Of a DNA stretch of 64,000 nt, positions 51,052 through 63,923 are shown in pieces. Every line of letters starts with the position of its first letter. Positions within the stretch are counted from its first letter, which is position 1. The DNA comes from Desulfuromonadaceae bacterium. GTDB lineage: Bacteria; Desulfobacterota; Desulfuromonadia; Desulfuromonadales; JAHYIW01. The position numbers and the translations under genes are program-made. The stretch covers positions 1 through 64,000 of the forward strand of contig JAHYIW010000003.1 in assembly GCA_019429445.1 (NCBI GenBank), in the 5' to 3' direction. The notes below the pieces were generated by a model. It had not been told where the DNA came from, searched no databases, and was given only the letters and a program-made list of their open reading frames with translations.

Positions 51052-52923
51052 ATGATTTCATACGGAAAGCGTTATCAGGTCATTGTGGTTGGGGCAGGGC
51101 ATGCGGGGTGCGAGGCGGCCCTGGCAGCGGCGCGTATGGGGTGTCATACGTTGCTGTTGAACCTTAATCTTGATGCCGTTGCGCAGATGTCGTGCAATCC
51201 GGCAATCGGTGGTTTGGCCAAGGGCCACCTGGTGCGCGAAATTGACGCTCTGGGCGGGGAGATGGGGTTGAATATCGATGCAACCGGTATCCAGTTTCGT
51301 ACCCTCAATACACGCAAGGGCCCGGCGGTGCGCGCTTCACGCGCGCAGGCAGATCGTTATCTCTATCGCGATCGGATGAAAGGTGTTGTAGAGCGACAGG
51401 CATTGCTTGACCTCAAGCAGGGAGCCGTCGCACGACTGATGGTGGTAAATGGTCGGGTCGGCGGGGTGGTGACTGTCGACGGTGTGCACTACGAAGGCGA
51501 TACCGTGGTATTGACGACCGGAACCTTTATGCGCGGTCTGATACATGTCGGCCTGAACAGTTATGCCGGGGGAAGGGCCGGAGAGCCGCCATCGGTTGGT
51601 CTTTCCGATCATTTGCGTGAACTTGGTTTTGATGTGGGGCGCTTGAAAACCGGAACCCCGGCGCGTCTGGACGGGCGTTCCATCGATTTTTCTTCACTGG
51701 AACCGCAGTATGGTGACCACCCCCCGCAACCCTTCTCTTTTCTCAATGATCAACTAGATGTTGAACAGCTTCCCTGTTACACGACATGGACTAATCAACG
51801 GACGCATGACGTGATTCGCTCCGGACTTGATCGATCCCCCTTGTATCGCGGAGTTATTGAGGGGGTTGGTCCACGTTACTGTCCATCGATCGAGGATAAG
51901 GTGGTGCGTTTCCCTGAAAAGGATCGACACCAGATATTTCTCGAACCAGAAGGACGCAACAGTCTTGAGTACTACCCGAACGGGGTTTCAACCTCCCTTC
52001 CGGCGGACGTGCAGCTCGCATTTTTGCGGACCATCCCCGGTTTGGAGCGGGTCGAAATTGTCCGCCCGGGATATGCCATTGAATATGACTACGTCAACCC
52101 TTCCCAGTTACGCCCGACGCTTGAAACCAAGCGCGTCAGTGGCCTGTTTCATGCTGGACAAATCAATGGAACTTCCGGTTATGAAGAAGCCGGGGCGCAA
52201 GGGCTGATTGCGGGGATAAATGCTGCGCGGAAGGCTAGCGGGGAAGAGGCGGTCATTGTTGGACGTGATCAGGGCTATGTCGGGGTGCTGATCGACGACC
52301 TGGTCAACCTTGGAGCAACTGAGCCCTACCGGATGTTTACCTCGCGCGCCGAATATCGATTGCTGTTACGTGAAGATAATGCTGATCGGCGTTTGACGGC
52401 GATTGGCCGCAAGGTTGGACTGGTTGATGATCATCGATGGAAAAGATACTGTGACAAGATGGAGGAGGTTGAGCGCGGGAGGCTGCTGCTCAATGAAACC
52501 CGGATCATTCCCTCGCAACACGCAGACCTGGCCCGACTTGGCCTTGAGAAAATGAGTAACGGCGCGACCTTGTGTGAATTATTGAAACGTCCCGATATTT
52601 ATATCAGGGATCTGCTCTTTCTCCACCCAGGGTTGGCCGAACTGACACCCAGAGCGCGCGAACAACTGGAGATAGAAACGAAATATGCTGGCTATATCGT
52701 GCGCCAGGAGGAGCAGGTTGCGCGACTGCGCAAGGTTGAGGAAGTCAAGATTCCGCCAGGGTTTCGCTACACTGAGATCAATGGACTGTCCGCCGAGGTG
52801 AGGGAGAAACTCTCCCGGATAGAGCCGGCAACCCTCGGCCAGGCGGGGCGCATTCCAGGGATAACACCGGCAGCGATTGCAATTCTCTCGGTGATGTTGA
52901 AACGGGGCGTGCGTGAAACTTGA
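51052..52923 (+). CDS. mnmG: tRNA modification enzyme MnmG (GidA)
   Basis: 623 residues from ATG 51052, after GGTAACAGG; the frame opens at 51004 but would include parS. FAD site [21 protein letters not shown], the [24 protein letters not shown] segment, [14 protein letters not shown], and [23 protein letters not shown]. Works with MnmE at tRNA wobble uridines. rsmG overlaps its last codons. Confidence 0.97.
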   Translation: MISYGKRYQVIVVGAGHAGCEAALAAARMGCHTLLLNLNLDAVAQMSCNPAIGGLAKGHLVREIDALGGEMGLNIDATGIQFRTLNTRKGPAVRASRAQADRYLYRDRMKGVVERQALLDLKQGAVARLMVVNGRVGGVVTVDGVHYEGDTVVLTTGTFMRGLIHVGLNSYAGGRAGEPPSVGLSDHLRELGFDVGRLKTGTPARLDGRSIDFSSLEPQYGDHPPQPFSFLNDQLDVEQLPCYTTWTNQRTHDVIRSGLDRSPLYRGVIEGVGPRYCPSIEDKVVRFPEKDRHQIFLEPEGRNSLEYYPNGVSTSLPADVQLAFLRTIPGLERVEIVRPGYAIEYDYVNPSQLRPTLETKRVSGLFHAGQINGTSGYEEAGAQGLIAGINAARKASGEEAVIVGRDQGYVGVLIDDLVNLGATEPYRMFTSRAEYRLLLREDNADRRLTAIGRKVGLVDDHRWKRYCDKMEEVERGRLLLNETRIIPSQHADLARLGLEKMSNGATLCELLKRPDIYIRDLLFLHPGLAELTPRAREQLEIETKYAGYIVRQEEQVARLRKVEEVKIPPGFRYTEINGLSAEVREKLSRIEPATLGQAGRIPGITPAAIAILSVMLKRGVRET

Positions 52924-53569
52924 ACGCTATTTAGACGCCGGGCTGAAACAGCTTGAGATTGAACTGGAGCCGCTACGACAAGCACGCCTGCTGGTATTTC
53001 TTGATGAACTCATGCGCTGGAGTGGCGCTATTAATTTAACTGCAATGGAGGATCCGCTGGTCGCGCTGGAAAAACACCTGCTCGATTCTGTGACCCTTTT
53101 GCCACTATTGTCGGGCGATGAAAGTGTTCTCGATTTCGGTTCTGGTGCCGGTTTGCCGGGGATACCACTGAAAATCGCGCGAACGGAGGTGGAGATCTGG
53201 TCACTCGACGCGGTGCGCAAGAAAGTCAACTTTCAGCGCCATATCGTTCGTCAGCTGGCGCTGACCGGTTTTCACCCCCAGCATGCGCGAATTGAAGACT
53301 TTGCAATGACAGATAGAGGCCGAAGCGGTTTTTCTTTGATCACTGCGCGTGCCGTTGCCGACCTTGGCAAACTCGTTGAATGGTCCGGCTCTTTACTGAC
53401 GGCGAACGGTCGGTTGGTGGCAATGAAGGGCCCGGAGGGGGAGCATGAAGTGCCGGGTTCTGCGCAGACCTTGAAGAAATACGGCCTGGAGTTGGTCGAA
53501 GTACGTCGTTTGAGGTTGCCGTTCAGTGGTTCGGAACGGCAGCTGTTGATCTTTAAAAACAACGGTTGA
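52913..53569 (+). CDS. rsmG: 16S rRNA (guanine-N7) methyltransferase RsmG
   Basis: 218 residues from GTG 52913, overlapping mnmG by 11 bases. [11 protein letters not shown], the SAM site [29 protein letters not shown], and [17 protein letters not shown] are typical of GidB/RsmG. Methylates G527 of 16S rRNA. Loss of this enzyme gives low-level streptomycin resistance in other bacteria; here it is intact. Confidence 0.95.
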   Translation: MKLERYLDAGLKQLEIELEPLRQARLLVFLDELMRWSGAINLTAMEDPLVALEKHLLDSVTLLPLLSGDESVLDFGSGAGLPGIPLKIARTEVEIWSLDAVRKKVNFQRHIVRQLALTGFHPQHARIEDFAMTDRGRSGFSLITARAVADLGKLVEWSGSLLTANGRLVAMKGPEGEHEVPGSAQTLKKYGLELVEVRRLRLPFSGSERQLLIFKNNG

Positions 53570-53726
53570 CCACGATATGTTGGGGCGGCCAAGAATTGCA
53601 ACACAAGATCATGAAGTATAGAAAAGGCACTGATTTTTGGTCTATTTCTTCTTTCCAAGCCACGAGGGTTTATGATACCCTGCGCAACTCTAATTCTAAT
53701 TCAATTTATCCTGTGAGGTACTATAC

Positions 53727-54494
53727 GTGGCGCGCATTATCGCGGTAGCCAACCAAAAAGGCGGGGTCGGCAAGACGACGACGGCAGTTAATCTGGCGGC
53801 GTCACTGGCCGTTGCCGAAAAGCGGACCTTGCTGGTTGACATGGATCCGCAGGCTAATTCCTGTAGTGGTCTTGGGGTCGACAAGAGCGCGCAGGAACTG
53901 ACCATCTATCACGTGCTGCAGGGTTCCGTTCACCCCTCCGAAATCATCGTTAAAACAGCACTGGAAAAACTTGCCGTGCTGCCGTCCAACACTGACCTGG
54001 CCGGGGCGGAAATTGAGCTGGTGTCGGCCATCTCCCGAGAAAAAAAGTTACTCTGGGTTCTCAAGGAATTGCGGGACGATTATGACTACATTATTATCGA
54101 TTGTCCCCCTTCGCTTGGTTTATTGACGATCAATGCATTAACTGCGGCTGACGCAGTGCTCGTGCCGTTGCAATGTGAATTTTACGCCATGGAGGGGCTC
54201 AGCCATCTGTTGCAGACGGTCAAGCTGCTCCAGCAGGATCTCAACCCCGAACTGACATTGCTGGGTATTTTGCTGACCATGTATGACGGACGCAACAATC
54301 TGTCACGTCAGGTTGAAGATGAGATGCGCGACCATTTTGGCGCACAGGTTTTTAAAGCGGTTATTCCTCGCAACGTTCGCCTGTCCGAGGCGCCGAGCCA
54401 TGGATTGCCGGTATTGCTGTATGACATCGCGTCGCGCGGTGCTGAAGCCTACCTTGAACTGGCCAAAGAAATTATCGACAAAGGGATGGACTGA
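53727..54494 (+). CDS. parA: Chromosome partitioning ATPase ParA (Soj)
   Basis: 255 residues from GTG 53727 after GAGG. Deviant Walker A KGGVGKTTTAVNLA, DMDPQANS, and YIIIDCPPSLGLLTINAL. ATP-bound dimers sit on the nucleoid and move ParB-parS complexes. The short N-terminus lacks an HTH, as in chromosomal Soj. The 157-bp gap upstream holds a small hairpin (AGGGT-TTATGAT-ACCCT) but no clear promoter. parB follows 6 bases later. Confidence 0.95.
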   Translation: MARIIAVANQKGGVGKTTTAVNLAASLAVAEKRTLLVDMDPQANSCSGLGVDKSAQELTIYHVLQGSVHPSEIIVKTALEKLAVLPSNTDLAGAEIELVSAISREKKLLWVLKELRDDYDYIIIDCPPSLGLLTINALTAADAVLVPLQCEFYAMEGLSHLLQTVKLLQQDLNPELTLLGILLTMYDGRNNLSRQVEDEMRDHFGAQVFKAVIPRNVRLSEAPSHGLPVLLYDIASRGAEAYLELAKEIIDKGMD

Positions 54495-54500
54495 CACATC

Positions 54501-55355
54501 ATGGCGAAACGACCTGCACTGGGTAAAGGAATTGGTGCGCTGTTAAGTTCGGCGACACACGAGGGTGGGCGTAAATATTTCCTCTGTCCGATCGAAGAGC
54601 TGCAACCGATGGCCGGGCAGCCACGCAAGATATTCAATGACGAGAAACTTGCCGAACTGGTTGCCTCGATCCGGGAAAAAGGGGTGATTCAGCCGCTGAT
54701 CGTACGTCGTCAAGAGGATTATTACCAGATCATCGCTGGAGAGCGGCGCTGGCGGGCGGCACAAAAAGCCGGCTTGCGTGAAGTTCCGGTGGTGATTCAG
54801 GATGTTAGCGAGGACTGGGCTTTTGAGGTCGCGCTGATCGAGAACATTCAGCGCGAGGATCTCAACCCGTTGGAGGAGGCTGAGGCTTACCACCGGCTGG
54901 TGGCTGAGTTTGACCTGTCCCAGGAAGAGGTCGCCAGGCGGGTTGGTAAAAATCGTTCCACGGTGGCCAACTCACTGCGTCTATTGAAACTGCCCCGGCA
55001 ACTTAAGGACGATATCGTCAACGGGGCACTGAGCATGGGGCATGCCCGAGCAATTCTGCCCCTTGAAGATGAAGTTTTGATGCGCAAGGCGCGGAATGAA
55101 GTCGTTGCTCGCGCCCTGACGGTTCGCGCGACCGAAGCGCTGATCAAAAAATTCAAAGAGGGGACCACCCCTCCCAAGGTAAGCAGTGAGGTTGCGCACA
55201 GCCCTGAATTGGATCGACTGGCGACCGAACTGCAACAGGTGCTGGGGACCAAGGTCAAGTTGGCGGCTAAGGGAAGCGGGGGCAAAATCGAAATCGTTTA
55301 CTATACCGCGAGCGATCTTGATCGGCTGCTGAATATATTGGGTATCAATGTTTGA
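54501..55355 (+). CDS. parB: Chromosome partitioning protein ParB (Spo0J)
   Basis: 284 residues. N-terminal KRPALGKGIGALL (ParA contact), CTP-binding motifs including IIAGERRWRAAQKAG and ALIENIQREDLNPLEEA, an HTH with SQEEVARRVGKNRSTVANSLRLLKLP, and a C-terminal dimer domain. Binds parS at 51021-51036. A possible weaker site is at 61851. Confidence 0.95.
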   Translation: MAKRPALGKGIGALLSSATHEGGRKYFLCPIEELQPMAGQPRKIFNDEKLAELVASIREKGVIQPLIVRRQEDYYQIIAGERRWRAAQKAGLREVPVVIQDVSEDWAFEVALIENIQREDLNPLEEAEAYHRLVAEFDLSQEEVARRVGKNRSTVANSLRLLKLPRQLKDDIVNGALSMGHARAILPLEDEVLMRKARNEVVARALTVRATEALIKKFKEGTTPPKVSSEVAHSPELDRLATELQQVLGTKVKLAAKGSGGKIEIVYYTASDLDRLLNILGINV

Positions 55356-55423
55356 TTTAATGCTTTACCGAAACCTCGAAATTAATGAAAAAGAGCCGTC
55401 GTACGGAAGGACAGGTAACGATC

Positions 55424-55864
55424 ATGTTTGGAAAGAAGGAACCGATGAAGAAAGAAGCCAGTCTCGAAAAAAGCGATATCAAGGCCTTTCTGGGCCCCGG
55501 AAGTCAGTTTGAGGGAAAGCTCCATTTTGATGAAATCGTCCGTCTTGACGGTGCATTTCGTGGCGAAATTGTGTCGAAAGACATCTTGATTGTTGGCGAA
55601 ACGGCAGACATTCAAGCTGAAGTGACGGTTGGCAGTCTGGTGCTGAGTGGTCACTTCAAGGGAAATATCAAGGCGGCCAAAAAGGTTGAATTGCGCACGC
55701 CAGCAAACGTTGAGGGCAGTATTGAAACCCCTGCGCTGATGATCGAGGAAGGCGTCGTGTTCAACGGCAGTATCAACATGAAACCGGGCAACACGGGCGC
55801 TACTGGCGGCGCTGTCCCTGAAAAGCAAGAGAAAAGCCGCCCGATAGAGCAAATACGTCCTTGA
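55424..55864 (+). CDS. Bactofilin (polymer-forming cytoskeletal protein)
   Basis: 146 residues from ATG 55424, with AGG eight bases upstream; an ATG at 55385 would add 13 residues. The core is the bactofilin beta-helix of six-residue turns (FLGPGSQFEGKLHFDEIVRLDGAFRGEI, ILIVGETADIQAEVTVGSLVLSGHFKG), with flexible ends. Polymerises without nucleotide at the membrane. Linked in other bacteria to ParABS positioning (Myxococcus) and cell shape, so the place after parB fits. Confidence 0.9.
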   Translation: MFGKKEPMKKEASLEKSDIKAFLGPGSQFEGKLHFDEIVRLDGAFRGEIVSKDILIVGETADIQAEVTVGSLVLSGHFKGNIKAAKKVELRTPANVEGSIETPALMIEEGVVFNGSINMKPGNTGATGGAVPEKQEKSRPIEQIRP

Positions 55865-55912
55865 CACCAATGGGGGATCGTGATAGATATTCGCCGTTTT
55901 ATGTCCAGGTAT

Positions 55913-55929
55913 ATGTATACAGTATACAT
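55913..55929. promoter_or_regulatory. Palindrome upstream of ATP synthase genes
   Basis: ATGTATAC-A-GTATACAT, perfect 8-bp arms, 43 bases before the first F0F1 gene. It could be an operator; the sequence TTATACGG just after resembles a -10 box. Confidence 0.35.
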
Positions 55930-55971
55930 CTTATACGGTTTGTTCGATGAGTCTTATGAAGAGGTAGTGTA

Positions 55972-56400
55972 GTGATTAGTATTGACTGGACCATCATCCT
56001 GCAGTTCGTTAATTTTCTGGTGCTGATGGCAGTGCTCAACGCACTCCTTTATCGCCCGTTGCGCAAAGTTCTTGCGCAGCGTAAAGAGAAAATCGACGGT
56101 TCTCACCAGCGCGCCAAGGACCTTGAAGCACAAATCGAGGAAAAAATGACGCGCTACCAGGAGCAGTTGCAGGCGGCCAAGGTAAAGGGATCGCAGGAGC
56201 GGGCCGAAATGCGCAGCGCTGCGACTGCCGAAGAAGCAAAGCTGATCGGCGCAGCACGCGAGGAGGCCGCACAGCGACTGCTGGTGCTCAAAGGCAAGGT
56301 TGCCGAAGAAGCTGCGGTTGCCGAAAAAACGCTGCGGGCAGAGACCGAAGGGATTGCCGGTTCCATCGCCGCAAAAGTTTTGGGGAGGGCACTGGCATGA
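55972..56400 (+). CDS. atpF': ATP synthase F0 subunit b'
   Basis: 142 residues from GTG 55972 after GAGG. One N-terminal membrane span (ILQFVNFLVLMAVLNALL), then a long Ala/Glu/Lys coiled-coil. One of two b-type subunits that form the peripheral stalk as a heterodimer. Overlaps atpF by 4 bases (ATGA). Subunits a and c are not in the window, usual for this lineage. Confidence 0.88.
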   Translation: MISIDWTIILQFVNFLVLMAVLNALLYRPLRKVLAQRKEKIDGSHQRAKDLEAQIEEKMTRYQEQLQAAKVKGSQERAEMRSAATAEEAKLIGAAREEAAQRLLVLKGKVAEEAAVAEKTLRAETEGIAGSIAAKVLGRALA

Positions 56401-56980
56401 GGAGCACGCGTACAATCACAGTTTTCCTTGCCACGCTGGCGATGAGCCTTCTTTGCGTCGGCGCGGCGCTGGCCGCTGGCGACGCGAACCATGCAGACGC
56501 GGGTGTATTGTGGAAGGACTTTCTCTACCGCTGTTTCAATTTCGCCCTGACGCTGGGGATCCTGGCGTATTTTGTGACCAAGCCGATCCGCAACGGACTG
56601 GCCGGGCGTCGCGATGCGATTGCCACCAGTCTGGCTGAGGCGGAGCAGGCGCGCCATGATGCAGAAGCCAAGTTTGCTGAGTATGACGCCAAGCTGACCA
56701 GTGCTGCGGCAGAGATCGACGAAATTTATACGGCAATCAAGCGCGAGGCCGAACTTGAGCGTGAAAAGATTCTTGCCAGCGCTGCAGAATCGGCCCTGAA
56801 AATCAAGGCTGAAGCTGAAAAACTGGCTGAAAACGAGGTCGTCAAGGCCCGTATCGCGCTGCGTCAGGAGGCCGTTCGCCTGGCTGTCGAAATCGCCGAA
56901 GACTTGCTGAAAAAGAACGTCAACGAGCAGGATCAGAAACAGCTTGTCGATGAATATATGCAACAGGTAGGAGAACTACA

Positions 56981-56984
<4 letters not shown>
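56397..56984 (+). CDS. atpF: ATP synthase F0 subunit b
   Basis: 195 residues. A cleavable-looking N-terminal signal (TVFLATLAMSLLCVGAALAAGD) precedes the membrane span (FNFALTLGILAYFVTKPI) and a long coiled-coil. The extra signal-like segment is common in this group. Second peripheral stalk subunit. Overlaps atpH by 4 bases. Confidence 0.9.
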
Positions 56985-59042
<2,058 letters not shown>

Positions 59043-59073
59043 TTCGAGAGGCGCACGCTGAAGGGTTAATGGA

Positions 59074-59940
59074 ATGGCCAATCTCAAAGATATAAAAAAG
59101 CGGATCAGCTCGGTCAAGAGTACGCAGCAGATCACCAAGGCGATGAAGATGGTTGCTGCGGCGAAACTGCGCCGGGCACAGGACGCGGTGGTTGCTGCCC
59201 GTCCGTACGCCGACAAGTTGCATCGCATGTTGTCGAGTCTGGCGTTGCGTGAGGATGCCAATGCGCACCCTTTATTGCAGAATCGCGGCAAAGGACGCGC
59301 CATGGTTGTGCTAATGACAGCGGATCGCGGTCTCTGCGGGGGCTTCAATGCCAATGTCAACAAAATGACCGAGCGTTTTGTGCGCGACAACGCCGAAGGG
59401 TATGAGTTAATTGATATTTTGATTATTGGGCGCAAAGGAAAAGAGTACCTTAAGCGGCGCGATGGCATGAATATCATCAAGGTGCATGAAAATCTTACCG
59501 GCAGCATCAATTATGCTACTGCGGCACTGATTGGGGCAGAGGTCGTCGAAAAATACGTCAGTGGCGACTACGACGCTGTATACCTGGTATACAATGCATT
59601 TCAAAGTGCCATCTCCCAAGAGGCGACGCTTAATAAATTGTTGCCCGTTACCCCGAAAGAGGTCGAGGAAAGTGTTCATGTCGCCGAGTATCTGTATGAG
59701 CCAAGTCGCGGAGAAGTCCTCAAACAGTTACTACCGAAACACATTGAAGTCCAGATTTTTCGGGCGCTGCTTGAATCGGTAGCATCAGAGCACGGGGCGC
59801 GGATGAGTTCGATGGATAGTGCCAGCAAGAATGCCTCGGAAATGATCGGCAAGTTGACCTTGCAGTACAACCGGGCACGTCAGGCGGCGATTACCAAGGA
59901 GCTGATGGAAATCATCTCCGGTGCTGAAGCGATTAAGTAA
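59074..59940 (+). CDS. atpG: ATP synthase F1 subunit gamma
   Basis: 288 residues. N-terminal helix [49 protein letters not shown], and C-terminal helix [30 protein letters not shown]. The rotating shaft of F1. Normal length and position. Confidence 0.96.
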   Translation: MANLKDIKKRISSVKSTQQITKAMKMVAAAKLRRAQDAVVAARPYADKLHRMLSSLALREDANAHPLLQNRGKGRAMVVLMTADRGLCGGFNANVNKMTERFVRDNAEGYELIDILIIGRKGKEYLKRRDGMNIIKVHENLTGSINYATAALIGAEVVEKYVSGDYDAVYLVYNAFQSAISQEATLNKLLPVTPKEVEESVHVAEYLYEPSRGEVLKQLLPKHIEVQIFRALLESVASEHGARMSSMDSASKNASEMIGKLTLQYNRARQAAITKELMEIISGAEAIK

Positions 59941-59968
59941 CTTAAAAATAGATTTCGCCTGCGGGTGA

Positions 59969-61396
<1,428 letters not shown>

Positions 61397-61434
61397 TCAC
61401 TCTGACTGCGCAAAGCATCCAAGGACATTAGCTG

Positions 61435-61845
61435 ATGGCTGAAAAACTCAAACTGGAAATGGTCACCCCCCACAAACTGGTGCTGTCGGAAGAGGTGGAC
61501 GAAATTACCGCTCCCGGTGCGATCGGAGAATTCGGCGTACTTCCAGGGCACACGCCGATGTTGACAACCCTGAAGGTGGGCGAATTGACTTATCGGCAGG
61601 GGAATCAGGTGAAACACGTCGCGGTGAACTGGGGCTATGTTGAAGTTGAAGACGACAACGTAACCGTTTTGGTCGAAACGGCAGAGATGGCAGACAAAAT
61701 CGATCTGGAACGGGCCAGGGCGGCCCTCAGTCGAGCTGAAAATGCGTTGAAAACACTTCCACCGGATGATAAACAATTCAAGATCATGGAAGCGGCGCTC
61801 ACCCGGGCTTTGATGCGGATTCAGGTCGCTACACGGCACAGTTAG
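61435..61845 (+). CDS. atpC: ATP synthase F1 subunit epsilon
   Basis: 136 residues. N-terminal beta-sandwich (EEVDEITAPGAIGEFGVLPGHTPMLTTLKVGEL) and a two-helix C-terminus (DLERARAALSRAENALK). Couples the shaft to the c-ring and can inhibit ATP hydrolysis. Last gene of the operon. Confidence 0.95.
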   Translation: MAEKLKLEMVTPHKLVLSEEVDEITAPGAIGEFGVLPGHTPMLTTLKVGELTYRQGNQVKHVAVNWGYVEVEDDNVTVLVETAEMADKIDLERARAALSRAENALKTLPPDDKQFKIMEAALTRALMRIQVATRHS

Positions 61846-61850
61846 TCGTT

Positions 61851-61866
61851 TTTTTCATGTGAAACA
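61851..61866. promoter_or_regulatory. Degenerate parS-like site
   Basis: TTTTTCATGTGAAACA matches the exact site at 51021 at 14 of 16 positions. It is just after the atpC stop. May be a weak ParB site or chance. Confidence 0.35.
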
Positions 61867-61873
61867 CCAATTT

Positions 61874-61907
61874 ATAAGGGCGATCACCTGACGGTGATCG
61901 CCCTTAT
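61874..61907 (+). terminator. Terminator of the ATP synthase operon
   Basis: ATAAGGGCGATCACC-TGAC-GGTGATCGCCCTTAT, a perfect 15-bp stem followed by TGCTTGTT. Also usable from the opposite strand. Confidence 0.85.
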
Positions 61908-62016
61908 TGCTTGTTCCCTCAGGCGTGACGGAGGGGTTACCACAGCGCCCGGTCTGCCGGAAAACGTTTTTGAGAGCCACACCCGCCAAGATGCAGCCCC
62001 TGCAAAGCGGAAAAAG

Positions 62017-62754
62017 CTAGCTTAATTTAAGGGAATCTTTTTCTTCTTCGAGGATCCGCATCTTCTCTTCTACAAACTCAAGATGATCCATCATCCGGTC
62101 ACGGGCCACCTCGGGGTTGCGCAATGAAATTGCTTCGTAAATCATGCGATGCTGTTCCAGTAACGGCTGCAAGTAGCCTGCACGTTTGTAAAATTCGGAA
62201 AGTGCGAGATGAATAGTTGCACTAAAAAGTCCGTGAATTGAATTAAGAACGTGCTGTTGTAATGTATTATGGGTTGCTGCGGTGATTATGATATGAAACT
62301 TTGTGTCGATATTCGGATCCCACCCGCCAGAGAGGGTTTGGCGTTCCATCTCGCGATAGAGGCGACCCAGTTCTTCAATCTCTTCCACGCTGGCACGTGT
62401 TGCCGCCAGAAATGCTGACCAACTCTCAATCCCTTTGCGAACTTCAACCAGCGCCTGGAGTAATTGCGGGTTGTTCTCAACCATGTTGGTGAGTGGATCG
62501 GTCAGGGTGGTTTCGGTCAGGGAGCGGACATAGGTTCCCCCCCCTTGACGCGACTCGAGAAGCCCCATGGCTTCAAGAACCATGAGCGCCTCACGCACTG
62601 ATGGCCGACTGACCCCCATCATTGCAGCAAGATCGCGTTCTGATGGAATCCGCGATCCGGGAGTGAGCTGGCCGACCGAGATAAGGTCCTTGATTTGCTG
62701 AACGATTTCCTCGGAGATTTTTTTGGGACGGATAGGTTTAAAAGCGATGGTCAT
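62017..62754 (-). CDS. FadR-type GntR family regulator
   Basis: 245 residues from ATG 62754, with AAGGAG upstream; the ORF opens at 62796. N-terminal winged helix (EEIVQQIKDLISVGQLTPGSRIPSERDLAAMMGVSRPSVREALMVLEAMGLLE) and an FCD ligand domain with the metal-binding pattern D-x3-H (DTKFHIII) and later His residues (SIHG, DHLEFVE). This group, including LldR, GlcC and PdhR, senses small carboxylates such as lactate, glycolate or pyruvate. Its target genes are not evident beside it. Possible self-control through the 62775 site. Confidence 0.88.
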   Translation of the reverse strand: MTIAFKPIRPKKISEEIVQQIKDLISVGQLTPGSRIPSERDLAAMMGVSRPSVREALMVLEAMGLLESRQGGGTYVRSLTETTLTDPLTNMVENNPQLLQALVEVRKGIESWSAFLAATRASVEEIEELGRLYREMERQTLSGGWDPNIDTKFHIIITAATHNTLQQHVLNSIHGLFSATIHLALSEFYKRAGYLQPLLEQHRMIYEAISLRNPEVARDRMMDHLEFVEEKMRILEEEKDSLKLS

Positions 62755-62774
62755 GCCATTACTCCTTAAGGTCG

Positions 62775-62789
62775 ATTGGTATGACCGAT
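62775..62789. promoter_or_regulatory. Possible operator of the FadR-type regulator
   Basis: ATTGGTATGACCGAT contains GGT-N3-ACC, close to the TGGT-N(2-3)-ACCA core used by FadR-subfamily proteins, about 20 bases upstream of the regulator's start. Confidence 0.35.
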
Positions 62790-62895
62790 TTAGCATGAGG
62801 TGTTGTAATAATCAACAGCAAAATCAGCATGTCGCTAAGCACGTTTCTCGACTGCGGGTATAACCAAGTTTCACCACGAGGAATCAACACGGATC

Positions 62896-63894
62896 CTAAT
62901 CGGTCAAGCCCAGCAGATGAGAGTAGTCGCCCAGATTCACCGTGTGTGAGCCACCGACGACGCAGGCGTGCGCACCGATCAAGGAGTGCTGCAGCTGACT
63001 TTGTTTGACTGAGGTATCAGCGTGAATGATTGAATCACGGATCACCGTATTTTCAATCGTACAGTTCTCTGCCACGGTGACAAAAGGGCCGATGACCGAT
63101 TGACGGACAACCGTACCGGGACCAATATAAACCGGAGGGATGATAACGGAGTCAATAATCTCGCCGTGAATCTTCTGCGTTTCAAGCAGGAGCTGGCGAT
63201 TGGTTTCAAGTAACGTTTCCGGTTTACCGCAATCGAGCCAGGAATCGATCTCAGGGGCACGAAATTTAAACCCGGCGGAGATCATATCCATAAAAACAGC
63301 AGGTAAATAATATTCGCCTTTAACCGTTTCCCCTGCGTTTACCGCCGCTTCCAGGTAGTGCATCAACGCTGCTGCATCCTTCAGGTAGTAAAGTCCGACC
63401 TGGGCAAGGCGGGAAATCGGCGTGTCAGGTTTTTCGACCATATCGACAATAAAGTCTCCGTCAAGAACATTGACGCCGAAGCGTTGGTAATCCTCAACCT
63501 CCTTGGAATAAATCAAACCATCACAGTCGGCCACCAATGCAGGGATATTCTGTAAGTCGGTGATAAAGATAGTGTCGTTAAAAACCACCAGGACATCATC
63601 ACCCTCCGCGATCGAAGGAGCTGCCTGCAACACGGCGTGAGCGGGACCGAGACGGTCTCGCTGCAGATAATAACTGCAATGAAGATGGGGATAGCGTTCG
63701 GTCATAAAACTCCGGATTTGCTCGCCCAGATCATCGGTGATAAAGATATATTCAGCAGCGGCCAGCGGCTCAAGACGATTAATAATGTGCTCAAGAACGG
63801 TTGCACCGGCAACCTGAACCAGTGACTTGGCGCGGATCAGAGTCTGGGGGCGTAAACGGGTCCCTTTCCCCGCGACGGGCAGAATGATTTTCAT
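62896..63894 (-). CDS. Sugar-phosphate nucleotidyltransferase with left-handed beta-helix
   Basis: 332 residues. NTP_transferase domain: ILPVAGKGTRLRPQTLIRAKSLVQVAG, LGPAHAVLQA, VVFNDTIF, and YYLPAVFMDMI. From about 245 there is a hexapeptide beta-helix (IIPPVYIGPGTVVRQSVIGPFVTVAENCTIENTVI). It resembles glucose-1-phosphate thymidylyl- or uridylyltransferases. It makes an NDP-sugar for surface polysaccharide; the sugar and nucleotide cannot be fixed from sequence. The middle has LDCGKPETLL, common in RmlA-like enzymes. Confidence 0.82.
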   Translation of the reverse strand: MKIILPVAGKGTRLRPQTLIRAKSLVQVAGATVLEHIINRLEPLAAAEYIFITDDLGEQIRSFMTERYPHLHCSYYLQRDRLGPAHAVLQAAPSIAEGDDVLVVFNDTIFITDLQNIPALVADCDGLIYSKEVEDYQRFGVNVLDGDFIVDMVEKPDTPISRLAQVGLYYLKDAAALMHYLEAAVNAGETVKGEYYLPAVFMDMISAGFKFRAPEIDSWLDCGKPETLLETNRQLLLETQKIHGEIIDSVIIPPVYIGPGTVVRQSVIGPFVTVAENCTIENTVIRDSIIHADTSVKQSQLQHSLIGAHACVVGGSHTVNLGDYSHLLGLTD

Positions 63895-63923
63895 ATTTTC
63901 TCCACTGTTGCGGCCAAACGGCC

